64,000 nt of DNA from Bacteroidales bacterium UBA5326 (GTDB lineage: Bacteria; Bacteroidota; Bacteroidia; Bacteroidales; UBA932): positions 359,177 through 423,176 of the forward strand of contig DHQY01000007.1 in the NCBI GenBank assembly GCA_002408205.1, in the 5' to 3' direction. A program made the translations under genes and the position numbers. Below are positions 7,996 to 17,284 of this stretch, in pieces. Within the stretch, counting starts at the first letter, position 1; each line of letters starts with the position of its first letter. The notes below the pieces were generated by a model. It worked only from the letters and a program-made list of their open reading frames with translations. It made no database searches and was not told the origin of the DNA.

Positions 7996-9329
7996 TCCAA
8001 TTCATCTACTATAAGTGTTGCTTTCCCTAGTGTGGCTTCCCAGAAATTCAGGCTTGAATCATCGTCGTCAGGACCGGCATAGCTCATTTTCAGGAGCATA
8101 TTATTCACCAGTTCCCATTCGTCGTCTTGTATAGCCCTAGGCTCTTCTGTCAAAATAACAGTTAATATCCTGAATTCATTCTGGGTATTGGGATAGGCCG
8201 GATTCCTTGCCCCAAATCTTGAAATAATGTCTCCGATACTCCAGGTTTCGACAGCCTCGGCAGCAAAGTATCCATCAGCGAGTGGATAACTGGCATTGGG
8301 AATCACAGACAAACCAGAATAAAAAGTCACATCGGGAACATCTTCTGCGGGGATAAGTCCCATCAGGTAAAGCTCCAGAGGAGCATAAATTTTGTCTTCA
8401 ATACCCATGGTTGCTCCCTGTGCTTCCCAAAGCTCACAGCCATTGATGTTTGGAGCGTGATACCACATGGGATTTCCTGCAATATTGGCTCTGACGGTTG
8501 TTCTGTCAAAACCTCCCAGCATTCCGTTTACATCGCTAAATCCCCAATGGGCATGAATTTCATATTCCACATTTGATATCAGTTGGTAAGTTGAGCGCAT
8601 GTAGTTTGCCCACCTGTGACACAATTCGTGTTTCATGATTTCGGGATTAAATTCCTGAAATCCACCAAATCTTATTACCCCATAAAGATGCTCCCCATTA
8701 GGATTATAGTTGTAAATAGCGCCTTCATTGTACAGACCTCTACCCAATCCTTCTACGTCGTTCATCATAGCGCTGTAGCCACCCCCAAATGCATAAGAAT
8801 TATCTTTGTACACAAAAAACACAAAATCTATTTCATCTCGAAATTTGGAGTAGATGTGTGCCAATAAATCATTCATTGAACGATCTTTATAGTGTGTGGC
8901 AATCACTCTTCCGGCCGAATGCATAAAAAACCCATCGCCCAGGTCGGTGGGCGGAGCGACCTCTTCCTCCGCTGTTTTGAATGACCTTTGCTCACCATAG
9001 GCTGTTCCTATTGAATTGGTGGCATAGGTCCTCACATAATAGGTTGTATTGGCAGTAAGATTAGTCAGATCGGCTGCAAAGGTGCCCGTGTCTGTGCCAT
9101 TTGTGGTTTTTGAACCTGAAACAGTCGGATTTTCCGAAATACTCCAGCAGACACCACGTGCAGTTACTTCTGCACCGCCATCTGCTGTCACATTCCCCGA
9201 ACAGGACGCTGTTGTGGTAGTGATGTTAGTAATTTCTCCTGTGGAAACCACAGGAATCATAGGGGCTTCTTGTGGTATACAGGAAAATAATACAAAAGCA
9301 ATGAGCGGAAGAGTGATCGTCTGTTTCAT
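7977..9329 (-). CDS. Lipoprotein with FN3-like domain and putative zinc peptidase domain
   Basis: The 450-residue protein starts with a lipoprotein signal (LIAFVLFSC). Residues about 25-120 form a fibronectin-III-like module typical of Bacteroidota surface proteins (ARGVCWSISENPT, YYVRTYATNSIGTAYGE). The rest contains MKHELCHRWANYM, an HExxH zinc motif, which suggests a metallopeptidase fold. The family was not identified further. It would sit on the cell surface. The gene next to it at 9417-10820, transcribed divergently, also has an HExxH motif. Confidence 0.72.
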   Translation of the reverse strand: MKQTITLPLIAFVLFSCIPQEAPMIPVVSTGEITNITTTTASCSGNVTADGGAEVTARGVCWSISENPTVSGSKTTNGTDTGTFAADLTNLTANTTYYVRTYATNSIGTAYGEQRSFKTAEEEVAPPTDLGDGFFMHSAGRVIATHYKDRSMNDLLAHIYSKFRDEIDFVFFVYKDNSYAFGGGYSAMMNDVEGLGRGLYNEGAIYNYNPNGEHLYGVIRFGGFQEFNPEIMKHELCHRWANYMRSTYQLISNVEYEIHAHWGFSDVNGMLGGFDRTTVRANIAGNPMWYHAPNINGCELWEAQGATMGIEDKIYAPLELYLMGLIPAEDVPDVTFYSGLSVIPNASYPLADGYFAAEAVETWSIGDIISRFGARNPAYPNTQNEFRILTVILTEEPRAIQDDEWELVNNMLLKMSYAGPDDDDSSLNFWEATLGKATLIVDELDQILKQ

Positions 9330-9416
9330 GATTAAACGGGTGCTTTATAGAAGAGAATTATTGGCAAATATACGGTTTATTGTAATAAAAACCAAAAATA
9401 GACGTATTTTTATTTT

Positions 9417-10820
9417 ATGAAATGTTATTTTGTCTTACTTATGATTATGACTGCGGGTATGCAGCTTTTTGCCCAGGAGGGTATGGTAAAACCGCCCAGA
9501 GTGGATGAACGGGTAGAATTGCTCAGCATTGTGTTCCGGCTGGCCGGCGCATACGAATATAACGACACTATCTATAATGCCTATACAGACCAAATCAAAA
9601 CCCACTACGAGCCTTTCAAAGACCATCCGGTCATTGAATTTGCCCGCCAGGTTCGTGAATACAACGGAATAGGTTACGATGCCGTCATGTTCATGGCCAT
9701 TCACCTGGACAAAGACCTCAATCCGCTGGTGTCTTTCAACGATTCGGTTCCCGAGGGAAGATGGGGTAAGGAAGATGCGGAAAAATTCGTTGCCCTGCTT
9801 AGAGATTTCTATGAGAAGAGCGGAAGTCGGGCATTTTTTGAAAGCAACAGGAACCTTTATGCGCAGACAAGCGACCGCTTCCTTCCGGTGTACGAAAAAC
9901 TGGACCTTCAGTGGTACAAAACCTTTTACGGAAAAGAGCCCGATGAACAATTCATTATTGTGAATGCACCCGGAAACGGAGTCAATAACTACGGGTCCCA
10001 GATCCGTTTGAGCGATGACCGGCGGGAAGTGTATGCTATTATGGGCCTGTGGAAGACAGATGAAAAGGGAATCCCGGTTTTTCCGATGGAACAGTATTTT
10101 TCGCTACTCGTTCACGAGTTTAATCACTCGTTCATTAACCACCTGGTGGACAAATACCGGGAATTGTTTGAACAAAGCGGCAAAAAAATGTTTGAAACCG
10201 TAGGGACCATGATGCGAAACCAGGCATACGGCCAATGGGAAATAATGATCAAGGAATCGCTGGTACGTGCTGCTGTCATAAAATACATGAAAGACCACGA
10301 TTTTTCGTCCACAGATATTGCCAATGAAACCCTGGCCCAACTTTCTCGCGGTTTTTTCTGGACAGAGGACCTGGTAACAGAGCTGGAACGTTATGCACAA
10401 CAAAGAGCCTCTTTCGCCACCCTGGAGAGCTACATGCCGCAAATGGCCAAAGCCTTTGAACAGTATGCCCAAAACATTGAACAATATAAAGCATCGTTCG
10501 ATGCCAAAAGGCCAAAGATCGTTTCCATTGCCGAATTTTCCAACAATGACCAAAACGTTGACCCCGGGACCAAAACCATTACAGTGAATTTTGACAGGCC
10601 GCTCCTGGGCAAAGGCTATTCTATTGGGTTCGGCCAAAAAGGAACAGCTGCATATCCCAAAATAGACAGCATTAACTACTCGTCCGACAATACGGCCGTG
10701 ATCATTAAAGTTCAGCTGGAACCCCGCAGAGAATACGAAATGGTCTTCATGGGCCTGGCATTCAAAAGCACCCAAGGGATCCCTATGGAAAATTACACGG
10801 TCGGCTTTTCGACTTTTTAG
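9417..10820 (+). CDS. Exported DUF4932-like putative metallopeptidase
   Basis: The 467-residue protein has a signal peptide (MIMTAGMQLFAQ). The middle carries SLLVHEFNHSFINHLVDKY, an HExxH motif with a downstream helix, followed by IKESLVRAAV that could supply the third ligand; this pattern fits DUF4932. The last ~110 residues (from about KIVSIAEFSNNDQNV) resemble an Ig-like SbsA domain (VNFDRPLLGKGYSI). Zinc-dependent peptidase activity is inferred only from the motif. The next gene starts 29 bases downstream and may be in the same transcript. Confidence 0.75.
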   Translation: MKCYFVLLMIMTAGMQLFAQEGMVKPPRVDERVELLSIVFRLAGAYEYNDTIYNAYTDQIKTHYEPFKDHPVIEFARQVREYNGIGYDAVMFMAIHLDKDLNPLVSFNDSVPEGRWGKEDAEKFVALLRDFYEKSGSRAFFESNRNLYAQTSDRFLPVYEKLDLQWYKTFYGKEPDEQFIIVNAPGNGVNNYGSQIRLSDDRREVYAIMGLWKTDEKGIPVFPMEQYFSLLVHEFNHSFINHLVDKYRELFEQSGKKMFETVGTMMRNQAYGQWEIMIKESLVRAAVIKYMKDHDFSSTDIANETLAQLSRGFFWTEDLVTELERYAQQRASFATLESYMPQMAKAFEQYAQNIEQYKASFDAKRPKIVSIAEFSNNDQNVDPGTKTITVNFDRPLLGKGYSIGFGQKGTAAYPKIDSINYSSDNTAVIIKVQLEPRREYEMVFMGLAFKSTQGIPMENYTVGFSTF

Positions 10821-10849
10821 TTGTAATTTTATTGCTAAAATAATATACT

Positions 10850-11503
10850 GTGCAACCTATAAAATATATTCTTTTTGATTTTGACGGGACCATGGCCGAT
10901 ACCATCGGGCCGGCATTAACAATCTATAACCGTGTGGCAAAGGAATACGACAGTGTTCAAATTGACGAAGAAGGGAGAAAAGTAATGGCTGCCGGAAGGC
11001 CGCAGGATCTGCTCAAAATTTATAATATGTCGCCCCAAAAGCTGGGCCTTATCATGCTACGCATACGGAAAGAGATCCGTTCCCTCATCCCGGACCTGTC
11101 CCCGGCACCCGGCATAGTAAATGCCTTAGAGGAAATCGAAGCCTCGGGCTTCAGGCTCGGTATACTTACATCCAATTCCAGATCGAATGTCAATTTATTT
11201 TTAAAGAACAACGGGATACTCCGTCTGTTTGATTTCGTTTATAGCGGAAAAAGCCTGTTTGGCAAAGACAAGGTGTTTCTGCGTTTATTCCGCCACGAGA
11301 ACATAGCCCGGGACAACGTTATCTACGTTGGCGATGAAACAAGGGACATTGAAGCCTGCCACAAAGTGGGAATCCCCATTATTTCCGTGACCTGGGGCCT
11401 GAACAACAAAGAAATCCTCTCTAGCCTGCAGCCCCAACAACTGGCCCGGTCCCCTAAAGAAATTATTAGCTGCATAAACCAAATTATATCTCAAAGAATA
11501 TGA
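10850..11503 (+). CDS. HAD hydrolase, phosphoglycolate phosphatase-like
   Basis: The 217-residue product has all HAD motifs: DFDGTMAD (nucleophile and acid/base aspartates), TSNSRSN (motif II), K in SGKSLFGKDK (motif III) and YVGDETRDIEAC (motif IV). The all-helical cap between motifs I and II is the Gph type. It would hydrolyse a small phosphate ester in the cytosol. Translation starts at GTG; no ATG lies close enough to keep motif I. The stop codon overlaps the start of the esterase gene by four bases. Confidence 0.85.
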   Translation: MQPIKYILFDFDGTMADTIGPALTIYNRVAKEYDSVQIDEEGRKVMAAGRPQDLLKIYNMSPQKLGLIMLRIRKEIRSLIPDLSPAPGIVNALEEIEASGFRLGILTSNSRSNVNLFLKNNGILRLFDFVYSGKSLFGKDKVFLRLFRHENIARDNVIYVGDETRDIEACHKVGIPIISVTWGLNNKEILSSLQPQQLARSPKEIISCINQIISQRI

Positions 11504-12639
11504 AAAAATTATCCGTTCTGCTGTTTCTGATGGCCGCTATGGTCTCCACAGCCTCTGCGCAGGAATTGCGCAACTTTTCTTTTGGTCGGGCCCCTATTGT
11601 TTCGCCCGAGATCACAAACAACCAGGTAACTTTCCGTCTGCTGGCTCCCAAGGCATATGAAGTCCGTCTGTACGGATCTTGGATGGCGGATTTCCGCTCC
11701 ACCCTGGCCATGTCCCGCGACACTTCGGGCATCTGGTCCGCAACCATTCCCGTTCCCGAATCCGAGATTTACACCTACAACTTCATTGTGGACGGTGCAG
11801 GGATGAACGATCCGTCCAATGTGCTTATGCAGCGCGACGGAACGCGGTACCTGAGCGTGCTGCTGGTAGAAGGCGGCATCTCTGAATACTATAAGGAAGC
11901 GACTCAAAGGGGTAATCTTAAATCTGTATGGTACGATTCCCCCACCATAGGAATCCAACGCAGAATGACCGTCTATACGCCTTATGGCTACGAATCAAAT
12001 CCCCGGAAGAAATACCCGGTATTGTACCTTTTACATGGGGCCGGAGGCGATGAAGAAGCCTGGATCAGTATGGGCTTCACCCGTCAGATTCTGGACAATA
12101 TGATTGAAAAAGGGGAAGCCGAGCCCATGATTGTAGTCATGCCCAATGGCAACCCCGGGCAACAGGCCGCCAAAACGCTTGGGTTGCCCGAAAAGGAATA
12201 CCAGCGAAATGACCCGGCATTTGCCAACCTCTATGTGAATTCCATTGTAAAAGATATTATTCCTTACATTGAAAAGCATTACCGTACCATAGCCAAACCG
12301 GAAGGGCGCGCCGTGGCCGGTTTGTCCATGGGAGGAGGCCATACCATATCCGTAACAAACCTGTATCCGGGAATGTTCGGCTATATTTGTCCATTAAGCA
12401 TGGGTATACGCGATGGTCAAAATTTTGACAGGGAATTACAAGCCATAAAAAAAGCAGGGTACAAACTCTATTGGGTAGGCTGCGGCGACCAGGATTTCCT
12501 GTTTGAATCTGCCAATGCGTTACACCAGGCTCTGGAACGCAACGGGCTGGAACACACCTATTACGTAAGCGGCGGCGGTCATACCTGGCCCAACTGGCGG
12601 GCTTACCTGACCATCTTCGGGAAACTGCTTTTTAAATAA
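11500..12639 (+). CDS. Exported CE1-like esterase with N-terminal E-set domain
   Basis: The 379-residue protein has a signal peptide (LLFLMAAMVSTASA). An E-set/CBM48-like domain follows (VTFRLLAPKAYEVRLYGSW, TYNFIVDG), then an alpha/beta hydrolase of the esterase D/feruloyl esterase type: YLLHGAGGDEEAW for the oxyanion region, GLSMGGGH with the nucleophilic serine, WVGCGDQDFLF for the aspartate, and GGGHTWPNW for the histidine. This architecture is common in xylan- or ferulate-degrading Bacteroidota enzymes. The natural ester is not known. It is translationally coupled to the HAD gene upstream. Confidence 0.87.
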   Translation: MKKLSVLLFLMAAMVSTASAQELRNFSFGRAPIVSPEITNNQVTFRLLAPKAYEVRLYGSWMADFRSTLAMSRDTSGIWSATIPVPESEIYTYNFIVDGAGMNDPSNVLMQRDGTRYLSVLLVEGGISEYYKEATQRGNLKSVWYDSPTIGIQRRMTVYTPYGYESNPRKKYPVLYLLHGAGGDEEAWISMGFTRQILDNMIEKGEAEPMIVVMPNGNPGQQAAKTLGLPEKEYQRNDPAFANLYVNSIVKDIIPYIEKHYRTIAKPEGRAVAGLSMGGGHTISVTNLYPGMFGYICPLSMGIRDGQNFDRELQAIKKAGYKLYWVGCGDQDFLFESANALHQALERNGLEHTYYVSGGGHTWPNWRAYLTIFGKLLFK

Positions 12640-12644
12640 GGATC

Positions 12645-13244
12645 CTAAACAGAATGAAAATTCAGCATGTCTTCAAGCTGTTGTGAATTTTTATAGTGGA
12701 TCACATACATGCCCAACGCTTCGGCTGCCGTGACATTGCTAATGTTATCGTCAATATAAAGAGAATGTTCTGCTTTGACACCGTAACGGTTAAGCAACAC
12801 CCGGTAAATTCTCAGATCCGGCTTTACAAGATGTTCCTCGCCGGATAGTACAATACCGTCAAAGAGTTTGAAGAACGGAAATCTTGAGTAGGCGATCTTA
12901 AATGTCTCGGCAGACCAGTTGGACAAGCCGTACAGTTTGTATTTTTCTTTTAGCCGGTAAAGAAGATTTACCGTCCCGGGAAAATCGCCACGAAGCATTT
13001 TTTCCCATTTGCCGTAATACAAACCTATCTGATCAAAATATTCGGGATGTTTTTCCTGAAGTATGCGGGTGCCATCGCTCAGCGAACGCCCCCTGTCCTG
13101 TTCCAGGTTCCATTCATCGGTGCAGATATTATGGAGAAAAAACTCCATATCGTCTTTATTGTCAAAATACTCTTTGTATAAATATCTCGGGTTCCAGTCC
13201 ACCAGCACTCCACCGAAATCAAAAATCACATTCTCTATCTTCAT
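12645..13244 (-). CDS. HAD-IA hydrolase, YihX-like
   Basis: About 199 residues starting at MKIENVIFDFGGVLVDWN, with motif I DFGGVLVDW, motif II LSNWSAE, the lysine in GEEHLVKPD and motif IV YIDDNISNV. This is the haloacid dehalogenase-like subgroup that includes YihX (alpha-D-glucose-1-phosphate phosphatase). An in-frame ATG 48 bases further upstream is unlikely because the extra residues are unrelated to the family and would run into the terminator hairpin. Convergent with the CE1-like esterase, with a five-base gap. Confidence 0.85.
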   Translation of the reverse strand: MKIENVIFDFGGVLVDWNPRYLYKEYFDNKDDMEFFLHNICTDEWNLEQDRGRSLSDGTRILQEKHPEYFDQIGLYYGKWEKMLRGDFPGTVNLLYRLKEKYKLYGLSNWSAETFKIAYSRFPFFKLFDGIVLSGEEHLVKPDLRIYRVLLNRYGVKAEHSLYIDDNISNVTAAEALGMYVIHYKNSQQLEDMLNFHSV

Positions 13245-13255
13245 CACAAAAAAAT

Positions 13256-13285
13256 GAGCTGCAAAAATAATAATTTTTGCAGCTC
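13256..13285 (-). terminator. Intrinsic terminator of the GH127 gene, overlapping the next promoter
   Basis: Perfect 13-base arms GAGCTGCAAAAAT and ATTTTTGCAGCTC surround a four-base loop. On the minus strand the hairpin is followed by ATTTTTTTG, as in a rho-independent terminator, and lies 20 bases past the GH127 stop. Its first arm region also holds TATTTTTG, a candidate -7 box for the HAD gene at 13244. Confidence 0.75.
13262..13269 (-). promoter_or_regulatory. -7 box (TATTTTTG) of the YihX-like HAD gene
   Basis: TATTTTTG on the minus strand ends 17 bases before the chosen start at 13244. It lies inside the terminator hairpin of the upstream gene. Confidence 0.45.
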
Positions 13286-13305
13286 CTAGCACGTAAATAA
13301 AATTT

Positions 13306-15642
13306 TTATTGGTTTTTCACCATTCTGGCAGTGAACACAGGGCCTCCGCGGTGACCTTCATGAGGTACAATTTTCACCTGTACGGATTCTTTGCCTTCCA
13401 GCAATTCACACGGGATTTCGTAAGCATAGTCCACAAATTGATCTTTATTTATTTCGGAAATATTTTCGGTGGCAATTATTTTATCTTCCACCAAAATATC
13501 GAAGGTCTTGGAACCGCTGTATGCTCCCCAGTATTCCAGCACAAGCGACACAGGCTCGTCTGCGGGCACTTTCATAGTAAAGGCCATCCAGCCGTCACGC
13601 TGCACTTCGCGGAACCTTCTGGATTTAAATTCACCCACTCCGGCGTTTTCGTCCCTGAACTGGTGATCACGCTCGGGTTGCATTTCGCCCAGGCGGAGTA
13701 CGTCCACGGTACGTTGCTCGAGGTCCAGTTTCCTTTGACGCTCTTTTTCATAGGTAACCTGCAGGGTTTCCCATTCTTCCTGATTGTACATATCCCAGTA
13801 TACCGAGTAGCGCCTGTCTGCGAGTGTATAGAAAGGCTGGAGGGTAATATCGGCGGGTTTGCCTGTATTGACCGTGCGGAATGTGTTGGGCTGACCTTCT
13901 ACGGGAACCGTCCAATTGGCGGGGTCGGAGTCTTTGGTCATGAGCACGGGAACGAACATAAGGTCATTAACCTTGGGATCATCCACCGGCCCGAGATTAC
14001 CGCCCAATACCAGCGGGCCGTAAAGAATGGCAACACGGTTCCCGTTATCGGGCATGGTTTCGAGTCTGAGAGTGAAGGGAAACGTCACAGTTACCTTATC
14101 GCCATTTTCCCAGGTTCTGTCAACGGCTACAAAACTGCCGGACATTTCTCCAAATAAAAATTCTTCTCCGTTCACCTTAACGGTCATGCCTTTCTTTGCC
14201 CATTGCGGATAGCGAATGTTCAATGTAAAGCGGACCTTCTTTCCGGTGGTAATGGTAAACGAGGTACCCTGCTCCTGAGGATAGCCGGTGTTCTGGGTTA
14301 CCTTTACGCCTTTTTCCTTCCAGTTAAGCTCCGAGGCAATAAACTGATTCACATAGAGTGTGTTATCGCTATGGAAATAAATACTTCCTCCGTATTTGGA
14401 ATGGTTTTCCATCCCGGTCCCAATGCAGCAGGTAAACCAGTCGGGATCCTGGAACGCTTTAAACCCGCCCATATCGAGCGACAGGTTGTACACCACAGTG
14501 CCTTCGTGCGGGTGCTGGGAAGAAAGGATGTGATTGAAAAGCGCCCGTTCGTAATAATCGGCAACCCTGGGATCTGCTGACCATTCAAAGAGGTGTTCAG
14601 AAAGCTTGAGCATATTGTACACGTTACAGGTTTCTGTGGTAGCGTTGCTTAAGCGGTCGTTGAGGGTATCGGGAGCCCCGAGGTATTCGTGATTCCCATT
14701 ACCGCCCGTAACGTAAGAGTGGTGATTTACCACCCGGTCCCAGAAAAACTGAGCGGTGAACTTATCGCTTTCATTGCCGGTCAGTTCATACCTTCGGGCA
14801 AGGCCTATAATCTTAGGGATCTGTGTGTTGGCATGCTTCCCGGGAAGTATGTCCTTTCCTTTGGACAAAGGATCGAGGATAGCCTTATGGTAGAATACAC
14901 CGGCCAGATCTAAATATTTTTTATTCCCTGTTTGGGCATACAGTTCGGCCAGCGATTCGTTAATCCCGCCGTGCTCGCAATGAAGCATAAGCTGTATCTG
15001 TTCATCATTCAAGTCTTTTACCACCGTAGCCAGCCAGTCTGCAAAACGGACGTTCAGTTCAAGGGCTTTGGGATTTCCGAAAGTCCAGTAGACATGGAAC
15101 AGTCCGTCCATCACTTTGTGTTGTGTATAATAGGGCACCCATATGCCGTTCAGGTCAAAGCCCTGTGAACGGATATTGCCTTTGGCTACCTGGTCTTCCA
15201 GAATGCTTTTCCCGTTTGGAAAAGCGCCTATGTAACCATCGCCGTCGGCTTGCTGGCATTCCCACAATTCATCTACAATGTAATTGGCTCGTTTCCGGAA
15301 TTCTTCGTTGCCCGTAGTCTGGTACATCATGCTGATGGCCGATAGGTAATGGCCCAGACTGTGACCGGCAATTGTATTGGATTCCCAGCCCCGGTAGTGT
15401 TCTGCTTTGGGTTTCAGGCCCGCCTCACTTCTGAATTTGGCCAGGAAACGGTCGGGTTCGTAATTCAGCAGGATCTGTTCATTCAGCTTTGTCGCATTCA
15501 TGAACGGGCCGTCCAGTAATTTAACATCGCTTATCTCAAAAGGTTTTGCCTTAAAAGGTGCCTGTCCGGTTGCGAGGGCCGGGATCATTGCCGCAGAAAG
15601 CAAAAAGGCGGCAATAAGGATAATGGTTCGTTTTTGTTTCAT
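13306..15642 (-). CDS. GH127 beta-L-arabinofuranosidase
   Basis: The 778-residue exported protein is a full-length GH127 (DUF1680) enzyme: signal peptide (AAFLLSAAMIPALATG), KLLDGPFMNA, WESNTIAGHSLGHYLSA, TTETCNVYNMLKLSEHLF with the catalytic-site glutamate and zinc-site cysteine, and DWFTCCIGTGMENHSKYG with the paired cysteines used as nucleophile and metal ligand in the characterised family. A beta-sandwich completes the C-terminus. It removes beta-L-arabinofuranose from plant glycans in the periplasm. The frameshifted HEMGH gene ends five bases upstream, so both are in one transcript. Confidence 0.92.
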   Translation of the reverse strand: MKQKRTIILIAAFLLSAAMIPALATGQAPFKAKPFEISDVKLLDGPFMNATKLNEQILLNYEPDRFLAKFRSEAGLKPKAEHYRGWESNTIAGHSLGHYLSAISMMYQTTGNEEFRKRANYIVDELWECQQADGDGYIGAFPNGKSILEDQVAKGNIRSQGFDLNGIWVPYYTQHKVMDGLFHVYWTFGNPKALELNVRFADWLATVVKDLNDEQIQLMLHCEHGGINESLAELYAQTGNKKYLDLAGVFYHKAILDPLSKGKDILPGKHANTQIPKIIGLARRYELTGNESDKFTAQFFWDRVVNHHSYVTGGNGNHEYLGAPDTLNDRLSNATTETCNVYNMLKLSEHLFEWSADPRVADYYERALFNHILSSQHPHEGTVVYNLSLDMGGFKAFQDPDWFTCCIGTGMENHSKYGGSIYFHSDNTLYVNQFIASELNWKEKGVKVTQNTGYPQEQGTSFTITTGKKVRFTLNIRYPQWAKKGMTVKVNGEEFLFGEMSGSFVAVDRTWENGDKVTVTFPFTLRLETMPDNGNRVAILYGPLVLGGNLGPVDDPKVNDLMFVPVLMTKDSDPANWTVPVEGQPNTFRTVNTGKPADITLQPFYTLADRRYSVYWDMYNQEEWETLQVTYEKERQRKLDLEQRTVDVLRLGEMQPERDHQFRDENAGVGEFKSRRFREVQRDGWMAFTMKVPADEPVSLVLEYWGAYSGSKTFDILVEDKIIATENISEINKDQFVDYAYEIPCELLEGKESVQVKIVPHEGHRGGPVFTARMVKNQ

Positions 15643-15647
15643 AATAG

Positions 15648-16968
15648 TTAATTGATTTTAAACATATAAGGCCATTGCTCTTCGGAGCTCTGTTCCGCAT
15701 CGGGCCCCCATCGCATAACGATGGGCCAGTGCTCTTTGGGAGCTCCGCTAACTACCAGCCATAAATATTCCGTATTCTTTGGCACTTCAAAAGTGAGTGA
15801 GCCTTCCGGCTCGCGTCCCGTACTGCTGTATATGCGACGGCCGTTACTCAGATAAGCCACAAAACCGTAGCGCCAGCCGGCTTTGTCTGTATTTACCGCC
15901 GTATAGCCGGGGGCACCGGCAATGCCTTTGAATTGAAGCGTTACGGCGGTTACGGCGGGTGGCACTTCCAATTTGATTCCGTTGTAACCGTAATTTTGCG
16001 GACAATTGAGCGAATCTACCCGTTGCCAGCCGTCACCGGCATCTGTGAGTAAAGTAACATGCTGATTGGCATAAGGTCTGGCCACTTTTTCCACCCGCTT
16101 AAGGTCCCAGGTAATAAAACGGCACGCCCCCCCCGAACATTTCGTCGTTGAACTGTTCCTGGGTCAGGTTATTCATTCGTTTGTAAGTGGTCACGACGTC
16201 TTCTCCCTGAATGGTGGCTCGACAAAGATTCCCGAAAAAGTCCTTTCCGTGAAGGTCGGCCCAGTATTCCAGGACATAAGGAGAATGATACATATTTACA
16301 GGATGCAGGAACGCGTAATGGGTCTGCTTAAGGAAATCCTTCAGGTGGTAATTCTCAAAGGTCATCCATTCCGGGTAAACTTGCCAGAGCATATACTGGG
16401 CGGACATTTCAATAATGGCTCCTGCAGGGCCGGTTCCGCTGTCGATACCCGACAGGTACTGGAAACAATGGCCCATTTCGTGGGCAAGCGCTCCGTAAGG
16501 CGGTTTGGATATGCGGGTGGCATTGGTCCAGAGAATACCAATCTTTTCATCAGAACCTCCGCCAAAGGCCGTTTCTTCAGGGCCCGAGAACACATATACC
16601 AGCATTTTATATTTATCTGTAAGCGATGATCCTTTCTGCACAACTTTCAAATCGTTTACATAGTAGTTATAAAACCTCTCACATTCCTTTAATGCGAACT
16701 GCACGTCAAAGCGTTTTCGTTCATCGGACACTTTCATTGGATCGTCTCCGTAATCTTTATGCCAGAATATGGCAATGTTATCCGACTCTGCCATTCGCCG
16801 GAAGCTGTAATCGCTTTCGTTATTGTCATAGTCGTTGTTTTTGGGTACCAGATATACCTCGGCGGGGATATAGAGCTCTTTTTCCGGCTGGGAGCCGGAA
16901 GCACAGGATAAGGTCAGGACCCCGATAGCAGTCCATATAAAGCAGGTAAGCGGACAGGATAATTTCAT
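15648..16968 (-). pseudogene. HEMGH-motif lipoprotein, frameshifted at a G8 tract
   Basis: Two frames make one protein of about 439 residues. The first (16099-16968) has a lipoprotein signal (WTAIGVLTLSC), then ALAHEMGHCFQYL, an HExxH motif, and ends soon after NDEMFGG. The second continues ACRFITWDLKRVEKVARPYANQ to a beta-sandwich tail (15648-16094). The break is at a run of eight G on the coding strand (16127-16134); seven G would restore one frame. The overall pattern resembles DUF6055-type proteins that accompany glycoside hydrolases, though this name is tentative. It may be a sequence error, a phase-variable tract or a true pseudogene. It is the first gene of the GH127 unit. Confidence 0.75.
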
Positions 16969-17284
16969 CGTGAAAACAGTTAAATATATGTCCGGTAAAA
17001 TTAGTTCTATAACCGGTGAAGGAATAGCTGTTAAGTCTAAATTTCTGACAATATAGTCCTAAACAACCAACCCCTTAATAAATAAAACAGTAAATCAGAA
17101 AAAATAATTTTTATATTTCAAAGGATTGCTATACTTTTGCACACGGAATGAAAAACGGCAAAAATATTCTTCGTGTCCGACTTTGGGCTTAGGTTGTAAC
17201 TCCTGTAGTAACGACCTGTTTGCCCACATCCAAACCTCCCCTTATTATTTCATATTCTAAGAAATTTTAAATTTTTTACAAGCA
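16969..17284 (+). promoter_or_regulatory. Promoter and structured leader of the arginine operon
   Basis: This 316-base gap has no gene. A -7 box TACTTTTG lies at 17132-17139, predicting a leader of about 140 bases. The leader holds two hairpins. The first pairs ACACGGAAT with ATTCTTCGTGT (about 17141-17177). The second is AGGTTGTAACT / AGTAACGACCT with loop CCTGT (17191-17217), extended by GGGC (17185-17188) with GCCC (17222-17225). A long structured 5' end is unlike the very short leaders elsewhere in the window and suggests arginine-dependent control. Confidence 0.5.
17132..17139 (+). promoter_or_regulatory. -7 box (TACTTTTG) of the arginine operon
   Basis: TACTTTTG fits TAnnTTTG in an AT-rich upstream setting. 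No strong -33 TTTG is seen at 19-21 bases. It is the best promoter candidate before the operon. Confidence 0.5.

Noticed and set aside
13309..14157. 282-codon open frame on the plus strand
   Set aside because: It lies wholly antisense to the GH127 gene, whose catalytic motifs and length are complete. The long frame follows from GC-rich third positions.
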